Shown here: positions 32,280 to 43,266 of the stretch, piece by piece
How positions within the stretch are numbered: the first letter of the stretch is position 1
Layout: each line of letters opens with the position of its first letter
Source: Pseudozyma flocculosa PF-1
Lineage: Eukaryota; Basidiomycota; Ustilaginomycetes; Ustilaginales; Ustilaginaceae
Assembly: GCF_000417875.1 (NCBI RefSeq)
Contig: NW_006920869.1
Location: 1,295,759-1,359,758 of the forward strand
Direction: 5' to 3'
DNA length: 64,000 bases
Notes under the pieces: generated by a model
Told to the model about the DNA's origin: nothing
The model's input: the letters and a program-made list of their open reading frames with translations, nothing else
Databases searched by the model: none
Program-made: the position numbers and the translations under genes

Positions 32280-34847
32280 TCAGGACGGCGACAGCCGCTG
32301 GGTCGCTCTTCGAGGGCGCAGCCAGACCGCCCTCCCAGTCGCGGCGGGCTCGCGCTCTGCCCGGCAGACGATGCACCGACACCCGTGCTCCTCGCTGGCG
32401 GCACCGCTTCCGTTTGACTTGGGCAGGGAGACGTGGCTGCGGAAGCAAGGCAGGCAGAAGCGCCACTGTACAGACGACGACCTCGGGTCTTCGGATGCAG
32501 GGTATGCTGCATCCGCCGAGGCGACGCTGTCCTCACCACTGCCGTCGACGCCGCCGTCGTCGTTGTCGGACGGAAAATCCACACCTGTTTTGCAAGACCA
32601 TGTCCGGGTCGACGCAGACGAAGCGCCGATGAGGGCGCGGAATACGACGCGTTCGCTCGCCAGCCCAGGTCGAAGCTGCCGCTCCCCCTCGTCGTGCTCG
32701 TTCGCATCTCGCTCGTCGTCGGCGTGGACCAGGACAATCTCTTCCTTGATCGACGGGAGGAAGCCTGCTTTCATGATGCCCGCCCACAGCTGCTGCACGT
32801 AGCGAGCAGACGCGACGGTGGGAGGCGTCATTGTTGCGCGATCGTTCCGGTGTCCCACGCGGGGTCTCTCTTCCGCACCAAGATCGACGTCGAGAAGCCA
32901 GCCCTTGCCCAGGATCCGTCCGAGTCCTTCAGAACTGAAGGCAAGTGCGGGATCTCTCCGCAGCGACGTGAGCGGATCTTGTCCGATGGCATCGCCTGGC
33001 TCGTCGGCCATGGCGGGATGCCCTTGCAGCTGCATGATCGGTGGCAGGATGATCTGCCCGCACGAGACGCAACGGTAGGCATTGTCGATGACCCAGCGGA
33101 ACTGCTGCGGCACCACAGCCATGGTTGGCGCCTCGAACGCTGCGTCGAATGCCGAAGAGCAGATCGAGCGCAGACACATCGTCGTTAGCCGATCCAGGGG
33201 CGGCCTGGCATCCTCGTCCGCCTCATCGGCAGGCCAGCGGCAGTGCACGTCTCCGTAGAGAGAGACCATCTCTGACCACGCCTTGACGTTTTCGCCCTCG
33301 GCTTCAGTGGCCGTCCGAGCCGACTTGCCCGCCAGTCTGCTCTGCCGGCCAATCGTCACTGCCGATTCGAGCCGGAGTCGCTCGTGCAGCTTCGCCTGCA
33401 GTGAGCGCTGGCGCAAGGGGTATGACCTTTCGCGATCGCTGGCGTGAATGTCGGGGTGGCGGAGAAGGCTCCGTGCAACAGGCCGGCTTCCCGGCACGGA
33501 GAAGAGGTTGGCGACGTCTCTGTGTCGGTCATCGGTGATGAGCTCGAGCGCAACGCACTCCCGAAGCACGGCCAGGCGCACGATGCTGGGCGGCAGTGTC
33601 CAGCGCGAGCTGAAAGTCTGCTCGGGCGGCGGGCACGGGCCCTCAACATCGTGGTGAAGCCAGAAGGTGTCGACCAGGCAGAGCGCCTCGATACCCGGCG
33701 TGAGCTTGCCGATTTGATCGAGGAAGTGGTCGATGTCGCCCCGTCGGCCTAGCACCACCAAGTGCATAAGCTTGGATAGGCCCCGAGCCAGGGCGCAGCC
33801 ATGGTCGTTGTGCGAACGATCGCCGCAGAGGTACCGCGATGCTCGAGATCGAAAGGTCTGCCAAGCCGTTGAGCCGCGACAAGGCCCGCCAGACACGTCT
33901 ACCAGGACGGTCGGACTTGTCGAGACCAGGAGTGCCCGCTCTAGGCAGCTGAGCTCGAGGTCGAGACCACCGCGAGCGCTATCGGCCCCGCGCTGCTCGA
34001 GCGCGGAGGCGCGAGCCCAGCGGGAGGCAGCCAGCTTCAAGCATTGCGTCAACGCCTTGGCTTGCTTCGAGGCGAGCGACTTTTTGTAGGCGTCAGACTG
34101 AATATACATCGGCAGGCCATCTTCGCCTCCGGATTGGCCCTTGCGCCTAGCAGCTTGCTCGCTCTGAGACTGTCGCGCAGGCACGACAAGCCGATGGAGC
34201 CGGCATTGCAGGCGCTCGACGCAAGCCACCGTCGTGGAGAGGAACCAGGGCTCGTGTGAGTCTGGGCCGGCGCCAGCGATGAGCGGCGCTAGACGATTGT
34301 GTAGCAGCTCGCCCCAGCACTCGAGGAGCGAGGAGACGTCCAGCGCCTGCAGCGTAGCAAGGAGAGAGATCCAGTCGTGATCGCCGTCGGTGCTCTGAGC
34401 TTGGCGCTGCTTTGGGCGCGCAGCGTCGCGGAATTGGCGGCAGAGGGCAGTGACGACGTCGGAAGCTGGGAGCGGAAGGCGGTCAAAGGACAGATCCAGC
34501 TCGTCAAGAAGGCGGTGTGCCCTGACTACGTGGTGGACAGTCGCGGTACGCTTATATGCCAGGCAGGATCTGCATGCGTCCTTGGAGGCAAAGTGGCCCG
34601 TCAGCGCCGGTGCGAGGCAACAGGGCAGCATGGACAGGGCGCCCTCGAAGCGAAGGTGACCGGTCTGTCCAATGCCAGGAGCACGGTGGGGGCGGCCTCG
34701 CTGCGGATTCGAGGCATGGCTGGCGGGAGCATCTGTGACGGAGGACGAGTCTGAAAGAGTTTCGCAATCGGAGCTCGATGAGCTGTCGGTGGAAGACGAG
34801 GACTCGGCGGGTCTCGCGCTTGTGGTGCGCGGCTTTGTCCCGCGCAT
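32280..34847 (-). CDS. Uncharacterised 855-aa protein with Cys-pair clusters
   Basis: Single open frame of 855 codons. I do not recognise a family. The start is a poly-Ser acidic segment. A block at about residues 74-100 contains 'CCLAP' and 'CRSCLAY'. The middle is helical and Leu-rich, with a leucine-rich-repeat-like passage ('LSKLMHLVVLGRRGDIDHFL', then 'IEALCLVDTFW'). The C-terminal third has CxxC pairs: 'YRCVSCGQIILPP', 'WRFCLPCFRSH' and 'HGCRCIVCRAE'. These could form a zinc-binding module split by an acidic insertion of more than 150 residues. Base composition matches the neighbouring genes and the frame is stop-free for 2.5 kb, so I treat it as real. It may be an F-box/LRR or zinc-ribbon protein, but neither is established. 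ATG 34847 is the first ATG; additional upstream exons cannot be excluded. Confidence 0.65.
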   Translation of the reverse strand: MRGTKPRTTSARPAESSSSTDSSSSSDCETLSDSSSVTDAPASHASNPQRGRPHRAPGIGQTGHLRFEGALSMLPCCLAPALTGHFASKDACRSCLAYKRTATVHHVVRAHRLLDELDLSFDRLPLPASDVVTALCRQFRDAARPKQRQAQSTDGDHDWISLLATLQALDVSSLLECWGELLHNRLAPLIAGAGPDSHEPWFLSTTVACVERLQCRLHRLVVPARQSQSEQAARRKGQSGGEDGLPMYIQSDAYKKSLASKQAKALTQCLKLAASRWARASALEQRGADSARGGLDLELSCLERALLVSTSPTVLVDVSGGPCRGSTAWQTFRSRASRYLCGDRSHNDHGCALARGLSKLMHLVVLGRRGDIDHFLDQIGKLTPGIEALCLVDTFWLHHDVEGPCPPPEQTFSSRWTLPPSIVRLAVLRECVALELITDDRHRDVANLFSVPGSRPVARSLLRHPDIHASDRERSYPLRQRSLQAKLHERLRLESAVTIGRQSRLAGKSARTATEAEGENVKAWSEMVSLYGDVHCRWPADEADEDARPPLDRLTTMCLRSICSSAFDAAFEAPTMAVVPQQFRWVIDNAYRCVSCGQIILPPIMQLQGHPAMADEPGDAIGQDPLTSLRRDPALAFSSEGLGRILGKGWLLDVDLGAEERPRVGHRNDRATMTPPTVASARYVQQLWAGIMKAGFLPSIKEEIVLVHADDERDANEHDEGERQLRPGLASERVVFRALIGASSASTRTWSCKTGVDFPSDNDDGGVDGSGEDSVASADAAYPASEDPRSSSVQWRFCLPCFRSHVSLPKSNGSGAASEEHGCRCIVCRAEREPAATGRAVWLRPRRATQRLSPS

Positions 34848-36549
34848 GTCCGCCGAGGCGGTACTGCTACCGAGCGTCGAAGGAGGTGCGAGATACGCCG
34901 CGTGCGGTCGTGAGCGGCATCAGGAGCACGAGACGGGAGGTGGGTCGGGGATGAGCATCGGTCGACGACGACGAGGTGGCGGACAGGAAGGGGATGAGAA
35001 GAAAGCAACGCGGCCGAAGGCGCCTTTCTCTGTCCAGGGCAGGCCCGAGCGCAGGCAGGCTGACGAGGTCCTGCCCAACTGGCTCGTCACTCGGCCGACA
35101 AGTCCTGGCTGGACCCTGAGCGGCCGGTTTGCGACCTGGGCGCGAGTTGCCATCGAGGAACTCAAGCTGCCAAGTACGTGGCCAAGCACGCCAAGCCCAA
35201 AGCCACGCCGTTCGGTTGTCGGTCAATCCGGCGCAAGGCCACCCAACAGCGCCCGCCGGGTCTGCGGCCAGCCCGGCGTCGCACGATGAATCTAGAGGGC
35301 GGGAGATTCGTTGGCACTCTGCGTTGCACGATACGATGGCCCTCGGACGGGACGAGTCGCGCGCCCGAAGCGCAGCCCGGGCGTCGACAATGGGCGGACG
35401 AGGGCCAACCGGCTCGCGGGGGCTGCGGGGTGCCAAAATGGGGCCCGTCCGGCACGCGCGCGGCACAACAACGCAGGCAACGCGGCAATTTGAGAGAAAC
35501 ACAACACGTACAAGGCATCGACGACTTGACCGGCTCAAAGATTTTCTCGAGCGGCGATCAACACCGCCGTGACATCGAAGACCCGGAGCGTAGCGGAGGT
35601 GGCTCTTACTGGCTTGTCTTTGACGCCATCGAGAGGGGAAGCGGCGGGAAGGTGGCCTGTGGCTGCGTGCGATCATGGTCATCGACTCAGCTTCGGAGGG
35701 GGGCCGAACCCCCCTCCATGCCGGCCTCGTCTGCTCACTTCCGACGACGGCGGCGAGACAGGCCGAGAGAGCAAGCAAGAGTCGGAGAGGTGAAGGGACG
35801 GCAGCACGGAGCCGTGCTGCCGAGCAGCAGGCCCCCAGGTGTCGGAGGGATCTCTAGCAGGCCTGCCGTCGTGCTCTGGACCTCGCCAGCATGCCATGCC
35901 CGGCCAGCTGCAGCTCAGAGGGAGGCAGGGCGGGCCGGACAGCCCCTCGAGCTCTTGTTTCCATGCAAGGACCGACGGACGGGCGGACGCTGTGGACGCT
36001 GTGGACCTTCGCTTTCTTGCCTCCTAGTCAGTCACCTGCAGCATCGCATCGGACGAGGAGCGCGAGCACGGGAGAGCAACACGCTGTGAGCCACGCCGGC
36101 CAGAAAGGGCAGAGTAGTAGGATGCAGGGAGCAGCCGGCTCGGTGCAAAGGGCCGAGCGAGAGCAGGGCAGCGCACCGAGCTTTCGCCACACATTCCTGC
36201 GGACCCCAAGATGGAGTGCAGCAGAGGCCAGGCAGCGTCAAGGGCCCTCTCTGTGTTACTCCATCGCCTCTTTGCCACCCCTCGTCCCTCGTCCCGTCCT
36301 CTCTCTGCACTTCCATCTTCCCCTCGACCCCGGATCCCCCCCTGCACTGTCGCTCACTTCTTGTCCGTGTCCACCACCTTCTTGAACGCCCCTAACTTAT
36401 CTGCTTGCCCTCGTCGCTTGCCACCTGGAACGCTCGCTCGCTTTCGCCCCCTCTTGCTCGCCTCTCCTTCCCGCTTCACCTCGGATCTCTCGCGGTCACT
36501 TGCGCCGATCCCAACTCTCACCGGCCCTCTCCATCTCCCTCGCCCGACC
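34848..36549. promoter_or_regulatory. Long divergent intergenic region (1.7 kb)
   Basis: Separates the orphan gene from the GPI-anchored hydrolase. Open frames of about 300 codons occur on both strands but overlap each other almost fully and have no domain features. The last 300 bp before 36550 are very C/T-rich, as in fungal 5' leader sequences. Confidence 0.45.
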
Positions 36550-38058
36550 ATGGTTCGCGACTTCCTCGGCGCGGCCGCTGCCACCACCGTCGCCCTGCTC
36601 GCCCTCAACGGCGTCTCGGCCGACCGCACACCCGTCTCGCACTCGCGCCTCGCCTCGCGGCAGTCGGCCTCGATCCTGCAAAAGGACTACAAGAACGGCG
36701 ACCCTGCCCCCGGCGCACGCCAGGGAGACGCCGGCGGACAGTCGATTGTCATCAACGGCAACGGCGGACACGACAGCAACTCGCAGCGCGCCGGCTGCGA
36801 TAGCATCTTCATCGGCAGCGCCGCCGTCGGCGGTTCCTTTTCCTCTGGCTGGACCGAGATGCCCCAGGTGGTCGGCTTCGAGACCAAGCGCGACCTCGTC
36901 GTCGATGGCGGCCAGACGGTGCAGCCTTACATCCAGGAGATGGGCAAGGACGCCTCCAAGATCAAGCGCGTCATCATCGTCCAGCCCGGCCTGCCCCGCG
37001 ACTACTGGAAGTACTCGAACCTGGTGCGCAACAGCCTCCTCTGCGCCTCGCTCAACCAGACCGCCGGCATCGACCCTTCGACGATCCTCATCACCGCACC
37101 CGCCTGGCTCACCCAGGCCGACCGCTCGGCGGGCGCGGGCGAGTCCAACGACCTCTACTTTGCCGGCGGCGGCTGGTCCACTGGCGGCAACTCGGCGGGC
37201 CCCAACGACGCCCGCGTCTCGAGCTTCACGGTGCTTGACAAGATGACTGAAAAGTTCCTCAACAAGGCCGAGTACCCGGCGCTCACGTCGATCTACGTCA
37301 CCGGCCACAGCCTGGGCGGAGCCCTGACTCAGCGCTACGCCATGCTGCGCAAGCCCACCGACGACGACGCCAACGTCGCCTTCCTGACGGGTAACCCGGG
37401 TGCCTACGCGTGGCCCATTACCGACCGCCCGATCGACAACCCGCCGGACACGTCGTGCGCCAACAGCCGCGACGACTGGACCTACGGCCTCTCGAACCTC
37501 AACAGCTACGCTCGCGGCGACGATCGCAACGACATCGCATCGCGCTACGCCTCGCGCAAGGTCGTCTACGGCCTCGGCCTGTCGGACAACGAGCAGGGCG
37601 ACACCCACTGCGAGGCGGGCTACCAGGGCACCTCGCACCTCACCCGCGGCCAGAACATGGAAAAAGCCCTCGCCACGCTGCCCGGCGGCGTGCCCGCATC
37701 GCACCACTTCAACTACGTGGCAAACGTCGCCCACGAAGATTACCTGATATTGAGCGACCCGGTGTCGCAGTACTACCTGTTCAAGGAGGGTATCGACACG
37801 CGCGCCGCCGGCAGCGGCAGCGGCTCTGCGTCGAGCTCCGGCTCGTCTGCGGCCGCGTCGTCCACCAGCCGTCCCAGCGGCGGTCAGAGCGGATCGTCGG
37901 GCAGCTCTGGCTCCGGCTCGAGCTCCGGCTCGTCTGGCAGCGGCAGCAGCGGCAACAGCGGCAACAGCAACAACGGAGCTCTCTCTGCACAGGGCAGCCT
38001 CGCGGCTTCGATCGTAGCCGTGGTTGGTGCTGCGGCGGCGGCGGCGGCGCTGCTCTGA
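36550..38058 (+). CDS. GPI-anchored lipase-like alpha/beta hydrolase
   Basis: 502 aa, single exon, predicted cell-surface hydrolase. Residues 1-24 form a signal peptide ('TTVALLALNGVSA'). The fold is suggested by 'RVIIVQPGLPRDYW' (oxyanion region) and 'STILITAPAWL', then the nucleophile elbow G252-H253-S254-L-G-G in 'SIYVTGHSLGGALTQRY', the lipase-type GHSxGG. A catalytic His is likely among 'DTHCEAGYQGTSH' or 'NVAHEDYLIL'. A Ser/Gly-rich linker of about 70 residues and a C-terminal hydrophobic tail ('SLAASIVAVVGAAAAAAALL') follow, typical of a GPI attachment signal. The substrate is unknown (lipid, ester or polysaccharide side group). The start is the ATG directly preceding the signal peptide; the open frame upstream is leader sequence. 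Confidence 0.85.
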   Translation: MVRDFLGAAAATTVALLALNGVSADRTPVSHSRLASRQSASILQKDYKNGDPAPGARQGDAGGQSIVINGNGGHDSNSQRAGCDSIFIGSAAVGGSFSSGWTEMPQVVGFETKRDLVVDGGQTVQPYIQEMGKDASKIKRVIIVQPGLPRDYWKYSNLVRNSLLCASLNQTAGIDPSTILITAPAWLTQADRSAGAGESNDLYFAGGGWSTGGNSAGPNDARVSSFTVLDKMTEKFLNKAEYPALTSIYVTGHSLGGALTQRYAMLRKPTDDDANVAFLTGNPGAYAWPITDRPIDNPPDTSCANSRDDWTYGLSNLNSYARGDDRNDIASRYASRKVVYGLGLSDNEQGDTHCEAGYQGTSHLTRGQNMEKALATLPGGVPASHHFNYVANVAHEDYLILSDPVSQYYLFKEGIDTRAAGSGSGSASSSGSSAAASSTSRPSGGQSGSSGSSGSGSSSGSSGSGSSGNSGNSNNGALSAQGSLAASIVAVVGAAAAAAALL

Positions 38059-38685
38059 GCATACACGTTGGCAGTCTCCTGGCCCCCTTCTCCGGACAAT
38101 CCTCTGGTTCACCGCATCTCATCCCTACTCTGTCCCTCGCTCCCTCCTCTCCCAACCCGTATGGCCTTTTGTATGTATCACAGCGGATAGATGGCTGCGG
38201 CGGACGTACCTAGCGTAGAATTCGCTCTCTCCGATTCGTCATGGATTCATCCGTCAAGCGGTTGTATGCTTCTCATAAGGCGAGACGGCCTTGTGTGCGG
38301 GTGCGGTCGTCGAGGGCTCGATCGAATGGTCGGTCGGCGGACCAGGAGCCAGCGGAGGGCTAGCTAGAAGGGCCGCCCCTGTCTTGGCCGGTGCGAGCTG
38401 GAAGAAAGCCAGGCAAATTCAGGGCGTGGGCAGCTCGGCGAGCGGGTGAGCTGTGAGTGGCCCTGGCGCAGCGCTCCTCCACCAACCACCAACCACCACC
38501 ACCGCCACGCACCACCATCCTCATCGCCTGCTTTCCTCCAGCACGGCCACGTCCATCGCTCCTAGCCGCACGGTGCCGCCCTTCGCAAGCAGGGCGCATC
38601 CCGAGATGTACACACTGCCGTGACCCACCTCGTCCCCACGCTGGCCCCGCCCCGCCCCCCACCTCCGCTGGCACGCACCTCCAGG
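38059..38685. other. Intergenic region between hydrolase and ERD1/EXS genes
   Basis: 3' flank of the hydrolase gene and promoter of the EXS gene; CCACCACC-type repeats occur near 38480-38515. No gene was seen. Confidence 0.45.
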
Positions 38686-40520
38686 ATGGCCGACGCAGAA
38701 CCGCCGCCACTGCCCACCACGCCCGAGGCGCCCTCGTTCTCGGCCTTTTTCCCGCCTCCGTACCGGGTGCTGCTGCTCGTATCCATCGGGCTGATCCTGT
38801 CCGCCTCCAACTTTGACCTTCTCGGGCGCCGCGGCATCGATCTATGGTCGCTCGTCCGCACTCACGACCCTGCTGGCCACGGCATCCGCGCCGACGATAG
38901 CCTGCTGCAGCCGGACCTCGACGAACCGCGTAGGGGCAAGGAGGACGTGCTTTTGCCCACCTCCCGGACCGAGGCACTCGCACTCGCACGACCCGCCTCT
39001 GGCCCCAGCTCTGGCTCCCATCAGAACCATCACGCCGCCCCTCATCACCACCACCTCCACCACCCTCCTGCTTCGGCGGTCGTGGGGCAGCGCAGCGCCC
39101 TGCCCTTCTACCTGGCGGGCGTCTGTGGGCTCGCCTGGTCGCTGCTGGGCTGGTTCAGCTACCGATACTACGTCGACCACCTCGACGGCGACCCCAAGGG
39201 CCGGCATGCGCAGGCGCTCCAGGGCATCGCGGTCATGGGCGCGTTTGGCGCGCTGCTGTGGCCGGGCAACGTCCTCAACCGAGCCGGCCGCAAGGCGTTT
39301 GGCCGCTCGGTCCGCCGCATCCTCTCGCCTTCGCTGTCGCAGGCTGTCACGTTTGGCGATGTGCTGCTGGCCGACGTGCTGACGTCGTTTGCCAAGGTGC
39401 TCGGCGACGTCTGGCTCACGGCGTGCTTCCTGGTGCCGCGCGCCGAGCACCACACCTGGTGGAACGGCAAGGGCTCGGTCGTCGTGCCCGTCCTCATCTC
39501 GCTGCCATACATGATCCGCCTGCGCCAGTGCGTGTCCGAGTACATGGTGGCCAACGCCGCCGCGCCGCCCCGCTCCGCCCGGCCCCTCACCGGCGGCAGA
39601 GCCGAGGCGACCAACAAGAAACCGCTGTGGAATGCCGCCAAGTATGCATCGGCGTTTCCCGTCATCTGGCTCAGCGCGTGGTACGACGCCGACAAGGTCA
39701 GCGGGTCGAGCGGAGAGTGGAATGCCACTTTTAACTTCTGGTGAGTGCCAGGAGCGGCGCGGAACGATCAATCAGAGCGAATATACTGACTCGCGTGACC
39801 TGGATGGCCGTCTTTCTCTTCTGCACCGGCTGCGGCAGGCTGCTCGCGGTGTTCGTCAACAGCCTCTACTCGTTCTGGTGGGACGTGACCAACGACTGGG
39901 GCCTCTCGGTGCTGTCGTGGTCGACGTTGATATCTGCCGGCAACTCGATCGAGGTGGGCAGCGGCGGCGGCGAGGGAGGTGCCATCAAGGGCCACGCCAA
40001 GTCGATGCACAAGCGGGGCGTCAGCAGCTTCTCGTTTCTGCAGCACCACGGCCACCGCAGGGGCGACGGCGCCGAGGCCATGCCGCTGCGGGCGCTCGAG
40101 GCGGTCGAATCGGGCGAGTCGTCATCGTCGGCGCAGTCTCCGCACCTGCTGCATCCCTCGTCGTCGTCATCGTCGTCGTCGTCATCGTCGTCGGCATCGA
40201 CCGCAGCGCGACAGCACCAGCGGCAACCGTCGTTGCTGGAAAAGGTGCTACGCCCGATGCCGACTACGGCCAGTGGGGCGCCTTCGCTCCTCTTCGATCC
40301 GACCACGTACCAGGCTGCGATCCTGGTGGACCTGGTGCTGCGCTTCTTCTGGTCGCTCAAGCTGTCGTCGCACCTGCACCACGTCGTCGAGTGGCAGGGC
40401 GGCGTGTTTGTCATGGAGGCCCTCGAGATTGCGCGGCGCTGGATCTGGGTCTTTTTCCGCGTCGAGTGGGAGACGGTCAAGCGTAGCCGGATGGGCGTCG
40501 GTGCGGTGCGCCAGGATTGA
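38686..40520 (+). CDS. ERD1-like EXS-domain membrane protein
   Basis: Polytopic Golgi/ER membrane protein of the EXS family (ERD1/XPR1/SYG1). Yeast Erd1 is needed for retention of luminal ER proteins and for phosphate recycling in the Golgi. Exons are 38686-39740 and 39839-40520 (578 aa). The splice falls inside a Trp codon and restores 'FNFWLLAVFVNSLYSFWWDV'. EXS features are 'VTFGDVLLADVLTSFAKVLGD', 'WWDVTNDWGL' and the C-terminal 'EIARRWIWVFFRVEWE'. It has no SPX domain, which fits ERD1 rather than XPR1. Insertions specific to this protein are a His-rich loop near residue 115 and a poly-Ser run (40154-40197). ATG 38686 is the first ATG of the frame. Confidence 0.87.
40154..40199 (+). repeat. 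TCG/TCA trinucleotide repeat coding for poly-Ser
   Basis: Run of TCG/TCA codons giving about fifteen consecutive serines in the ERD1-like protein. Confidence 0.88.
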
Positions 40521-40749
40521 TGTCGGGTCGACGACGCGGGGCATGCCTCTGCATTGATACCGGGCGCGGAACGAGATGCAACGCAAATGCGCATTGTGAG
40601 CCCCCCTCTCTCCCTTTCCCTTGCGATGCGGTTGAGTGAGAGACTGGCCGAGGCAGTGATGGATAGATTACAATGTCGTCGGTGGTGCCGGCGGGGCGTC
40701 GACGGTGGAAAGCAGCAAGCAGGAGAGAGAGAGAGGAAGGGCACACGCC

Positions 40750-41671
40750 CTACTCGGCCTTGTCGAGGAAGTCGGGCCCCTGAGATCGTAGTTTGCGTTC
40801 GAGCTGTTCGAGCCACTTTTGGAGGAGCGGTACCGTCTGGGGCGCCGAGTCTGGGGCAAAGGACGAGAGGTAGGAAAAGGCGTTTTTGGCTGGTGGTGTC
40901 CGGTGGGAAGGGTGGTGCGGCAGCGGATGCGTGAGCGTCGCGATGTGAGATGGCACGGGACCAAGGGCGGACGTCTGCGGCGGTGCGACTTACCGATCTT
41001 TGGAGCGAGAGCAAGGGCTATATCGACTGCCGTGTTGGGGTCGGCCGATGGGGCGCTGCGGGCGGGTACGAGGGCGGTGGACGATCCCGCCGCCGCTGAT
41101 CCGTGAGACCCGTTCTGGTTCTGTCCCTGCTGTGCTGAAAGGGCGGCCATCTGTGCATCGACGACGTCGTCTGGTTCGATGCTGATGCCCAACGTGGCCG
41201 TCACGCTCTGGGCGCCGGCACTGGCACCGGCGCCGGCAAAGTTGGACGATGCGGCAGCGTTGGGAGCGGAAAAGAGGGAGGATGCGCCGCCGCTGGTGGA
41301 TGAAGAGGGGATGGCCGAGCCGCGGAGTCGAAAGATGGCGGATGGTTTCGTGTTCCGTAGGCTGCGCAGGGAAGAGGGGGGTAGAGAGAGCAGAAGCAAA
41401 GCAGGTCAGGTCAGCAGGGCGGGACGACAGCGCGGCAAGGGAGGGCAGCGCGCGCAGCTCACCATCCGAGCATGATCCACTGCTGGTTGTCTCCTGGCCA
41501 GAGGAAATGGACGGTGGCGCTGAGGCCGGGCGGGAAGGGCTGCTGGCCGGTGAGGAAGAGGGTGATGTGGTTGATGCTCTGGGCGTCGTCGAGCTGGAAG
41601 ACGGCGTGGGTGTCGTCGACCTGCTGCGGCGCTGTGAGGGGCAGCCGACCGGCCACGACGCACGAGAACAT
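40750..41671 (-). CDS. OPI10: Hikeshi / Opi10 family protein
   Basis: Homologue of Hikeshi, the importin-independent carrier that brings Hsp70 into the nucleus on heat stress; the yeast member is Opi10. Exons are 41671-41463, 41361-40994 and 40889-40750 (238 aa), phases 2 and 1, introns of 101 and 104 nt. The start 'MFSCVVAGRLPLT' and 'QSINHITLFLTGQQPFP' match the family N-terminal domain. 'NTKPSAIFRL' follows intron 1. 'LGISIEP' and the C-terminal 'KWLEQLERKLRSQGPDFLD' are the remaining blocks. The middle linker is Ala/Ser-rich and longer than in the human protein (197 aa). Confidence 0.93.
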
Positions 41672-42110
41672 GGCGGGATGTGTGTTGGATGGCGGTGTGG
41701 GGATGGGCGAGGAATGGTGAGGATGGCGAGTGAGGCAGGGGGGCGAGGAAGGAGATCTAAGAGGGAAGAAAGTGAAGGCGGGAGGGTAGCGGCCCGTCCC
41801 ACAAGATGCAAGCCAAGCTGCAGGCCCGCAAGTGGAGTCGCAGTCGACGATGGCCCGCGCGCCCCTCTGCGCTTGGCTTCGAGAAGATCCGCGGCGCACA
41901 GGCTCCCATTGCTGCCCGTCTCTTTCGGATCCGAGTCCCGCCCCGCCCCCCGGATCTCGCACCGTCAGCCTCCACCTGGCCGCGAGGCTTTTGGTGGTTG
42001 GGCACTCAACTCTCCTCGCTGCCTCGCCTTTGCTCGGCCCCTTCCGATCCACCACCACCACCACCACCACCACCACCATTACCACCACCACCACCCTCTC
42101 AACGCCAGCC
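41672..42110. promoter_or_regulatory. Divergent promoter, Hikeshi / mitochondrial protein
   Basis: 439 bp between two opposed start codons. It ends in an ACC trinucleotide microsatellite immediately before the plus-strand ATG. No TATA box was seen. Confidence 0.5.
42049..42096. repeat. (ACC)n microsatellite in a 5' leader
   Basis: About fifteen ACC units with one ATT interruption, ending 15 bp before the start codon at 42111, so probably in the transcribed leader. Confidence 0.88.
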
Positions 42111-43017
42111 ATGTCTTCCAGATCCCTCACAAGCACAGCAGCTCATCGCCTCGCGCAGAGCACCCTCAAACCAGCCTCGCTCGCCCAGGGCTCCTCCCGC
42201 CTCGCCTCGACTACCGCCCACCCCTCGCGGCCAGCCAAGCCACTCTTCTGCCCTGCCCGCCCGGCCCGCCTGGCACGCTTCCCCACCACCCTCCCAACAC
42301 GCACCTTCTCGAGCACCGCCGCACGTGCCTCCTCGTCCAAGCCCGAATCGGTCCGCGACCTCGAACCCGACAATGGCCTCTACTACCACCCCACCACCAT
42401 CAACGTCTCCGACGGTCAAACCCAGACACAGACAAACACCTGGGCACTCTCCTACCTCCGCCAGCCCCCATCCTCGCCCGAGAGCAAGGCAATCGTCGCA
42501 TTCCTGTTGCCCCCCAAGCACTCGCCCAAGATCAACCTCCACGCAGAGGACCCGGCCACCTACATCCGCGACAACCCGGACCGCATCAGCGTCAACCCCG
42601 ACTTTATGCGACTCCTCCACGACACGCTCAAACACGACGCCGTGCCCACAGACGACCTGCTCGACTTTGAGGCATCGACGCGCAAGAGCGGCTGGGCCCA
42701 CCTCACCGGTGAGATAAGCACAGCAAAAGTGGGCATCGACACTCTTCGGCCCCTCCTGACTCCTCTCCCTGGCTCCCCTGCCTTTGTCGCATCCCCGCCT
42801 CGCCCGCTCTACAGACCTGCGACACCCGCTCAACCCTGGGCGGATCGCCACGCCCGAGTCCATCATTGCATCCGTCGCCTTTGTCGACGGCCAGCTCCAG
42901 ATCGACAGCTACGAGGCAAACGCTTCCTACCGCCTCGTGACCGGCTACGAAGGGCCGATGCACCTCCGACCCAACTGGCAGGAGCTCATCAGGCAAAAGG
43001 TGCGCGATCTCAACTGA
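42111..43017 (+). CDS. Conserved fungal mitochondrial protein of unknown function
   Basis: 266 aa in two exons, 42111-42708 and 42815-43017, phase 1. The first 75 residues are rich in Arg, Ser, Ala and Thr with few acidic residues and end in 'RTFSSTAARAS', a typical mitochondrial presequence with cleavage site. The middle has 'KAIVAFLLPPK' and a region about 'RISVNPDFMRLLHDTL'. The C-terminal block 'LRHPLNPGRIATPESIIASV' followed by 'SYEANASYRLVT' looks like a conserved fungal domain that I cannot name. No catalytic motif is visible. Mitochondrial location is predicted, not shown. Confidence 0.75.
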
Positions 43018-43266
43018 GCGGTCGTGAGGCGATCAAAAGAAATGCCCATGGACGATTGATCCGGCAGCGTTTCAGCTGCCGTGTTTCCATTTCAAAGTTC
43101 ATTCTGGGGGTGACCGTCAGCGATATACCGAAAAGACGAGTCGCGAGGAGGCGAGACAGGACCGAAAAGGGGAGGGGGGGACATGGGGCTTGGGACATGG
43201 AATGCGAGACGAGGGAAGCAGAAGCTACGGCTCTGGAGGTGGAGGCCAGGGCCGCCCGCTCGCCGC

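Noticed and set aside
34867..36089. Overlapping frames of about 300 codons on both strands between the orphan and hydrolase genes
   Set aside because: They lie over each other, have no recognisable domains and no start in context; treated as intergenic.
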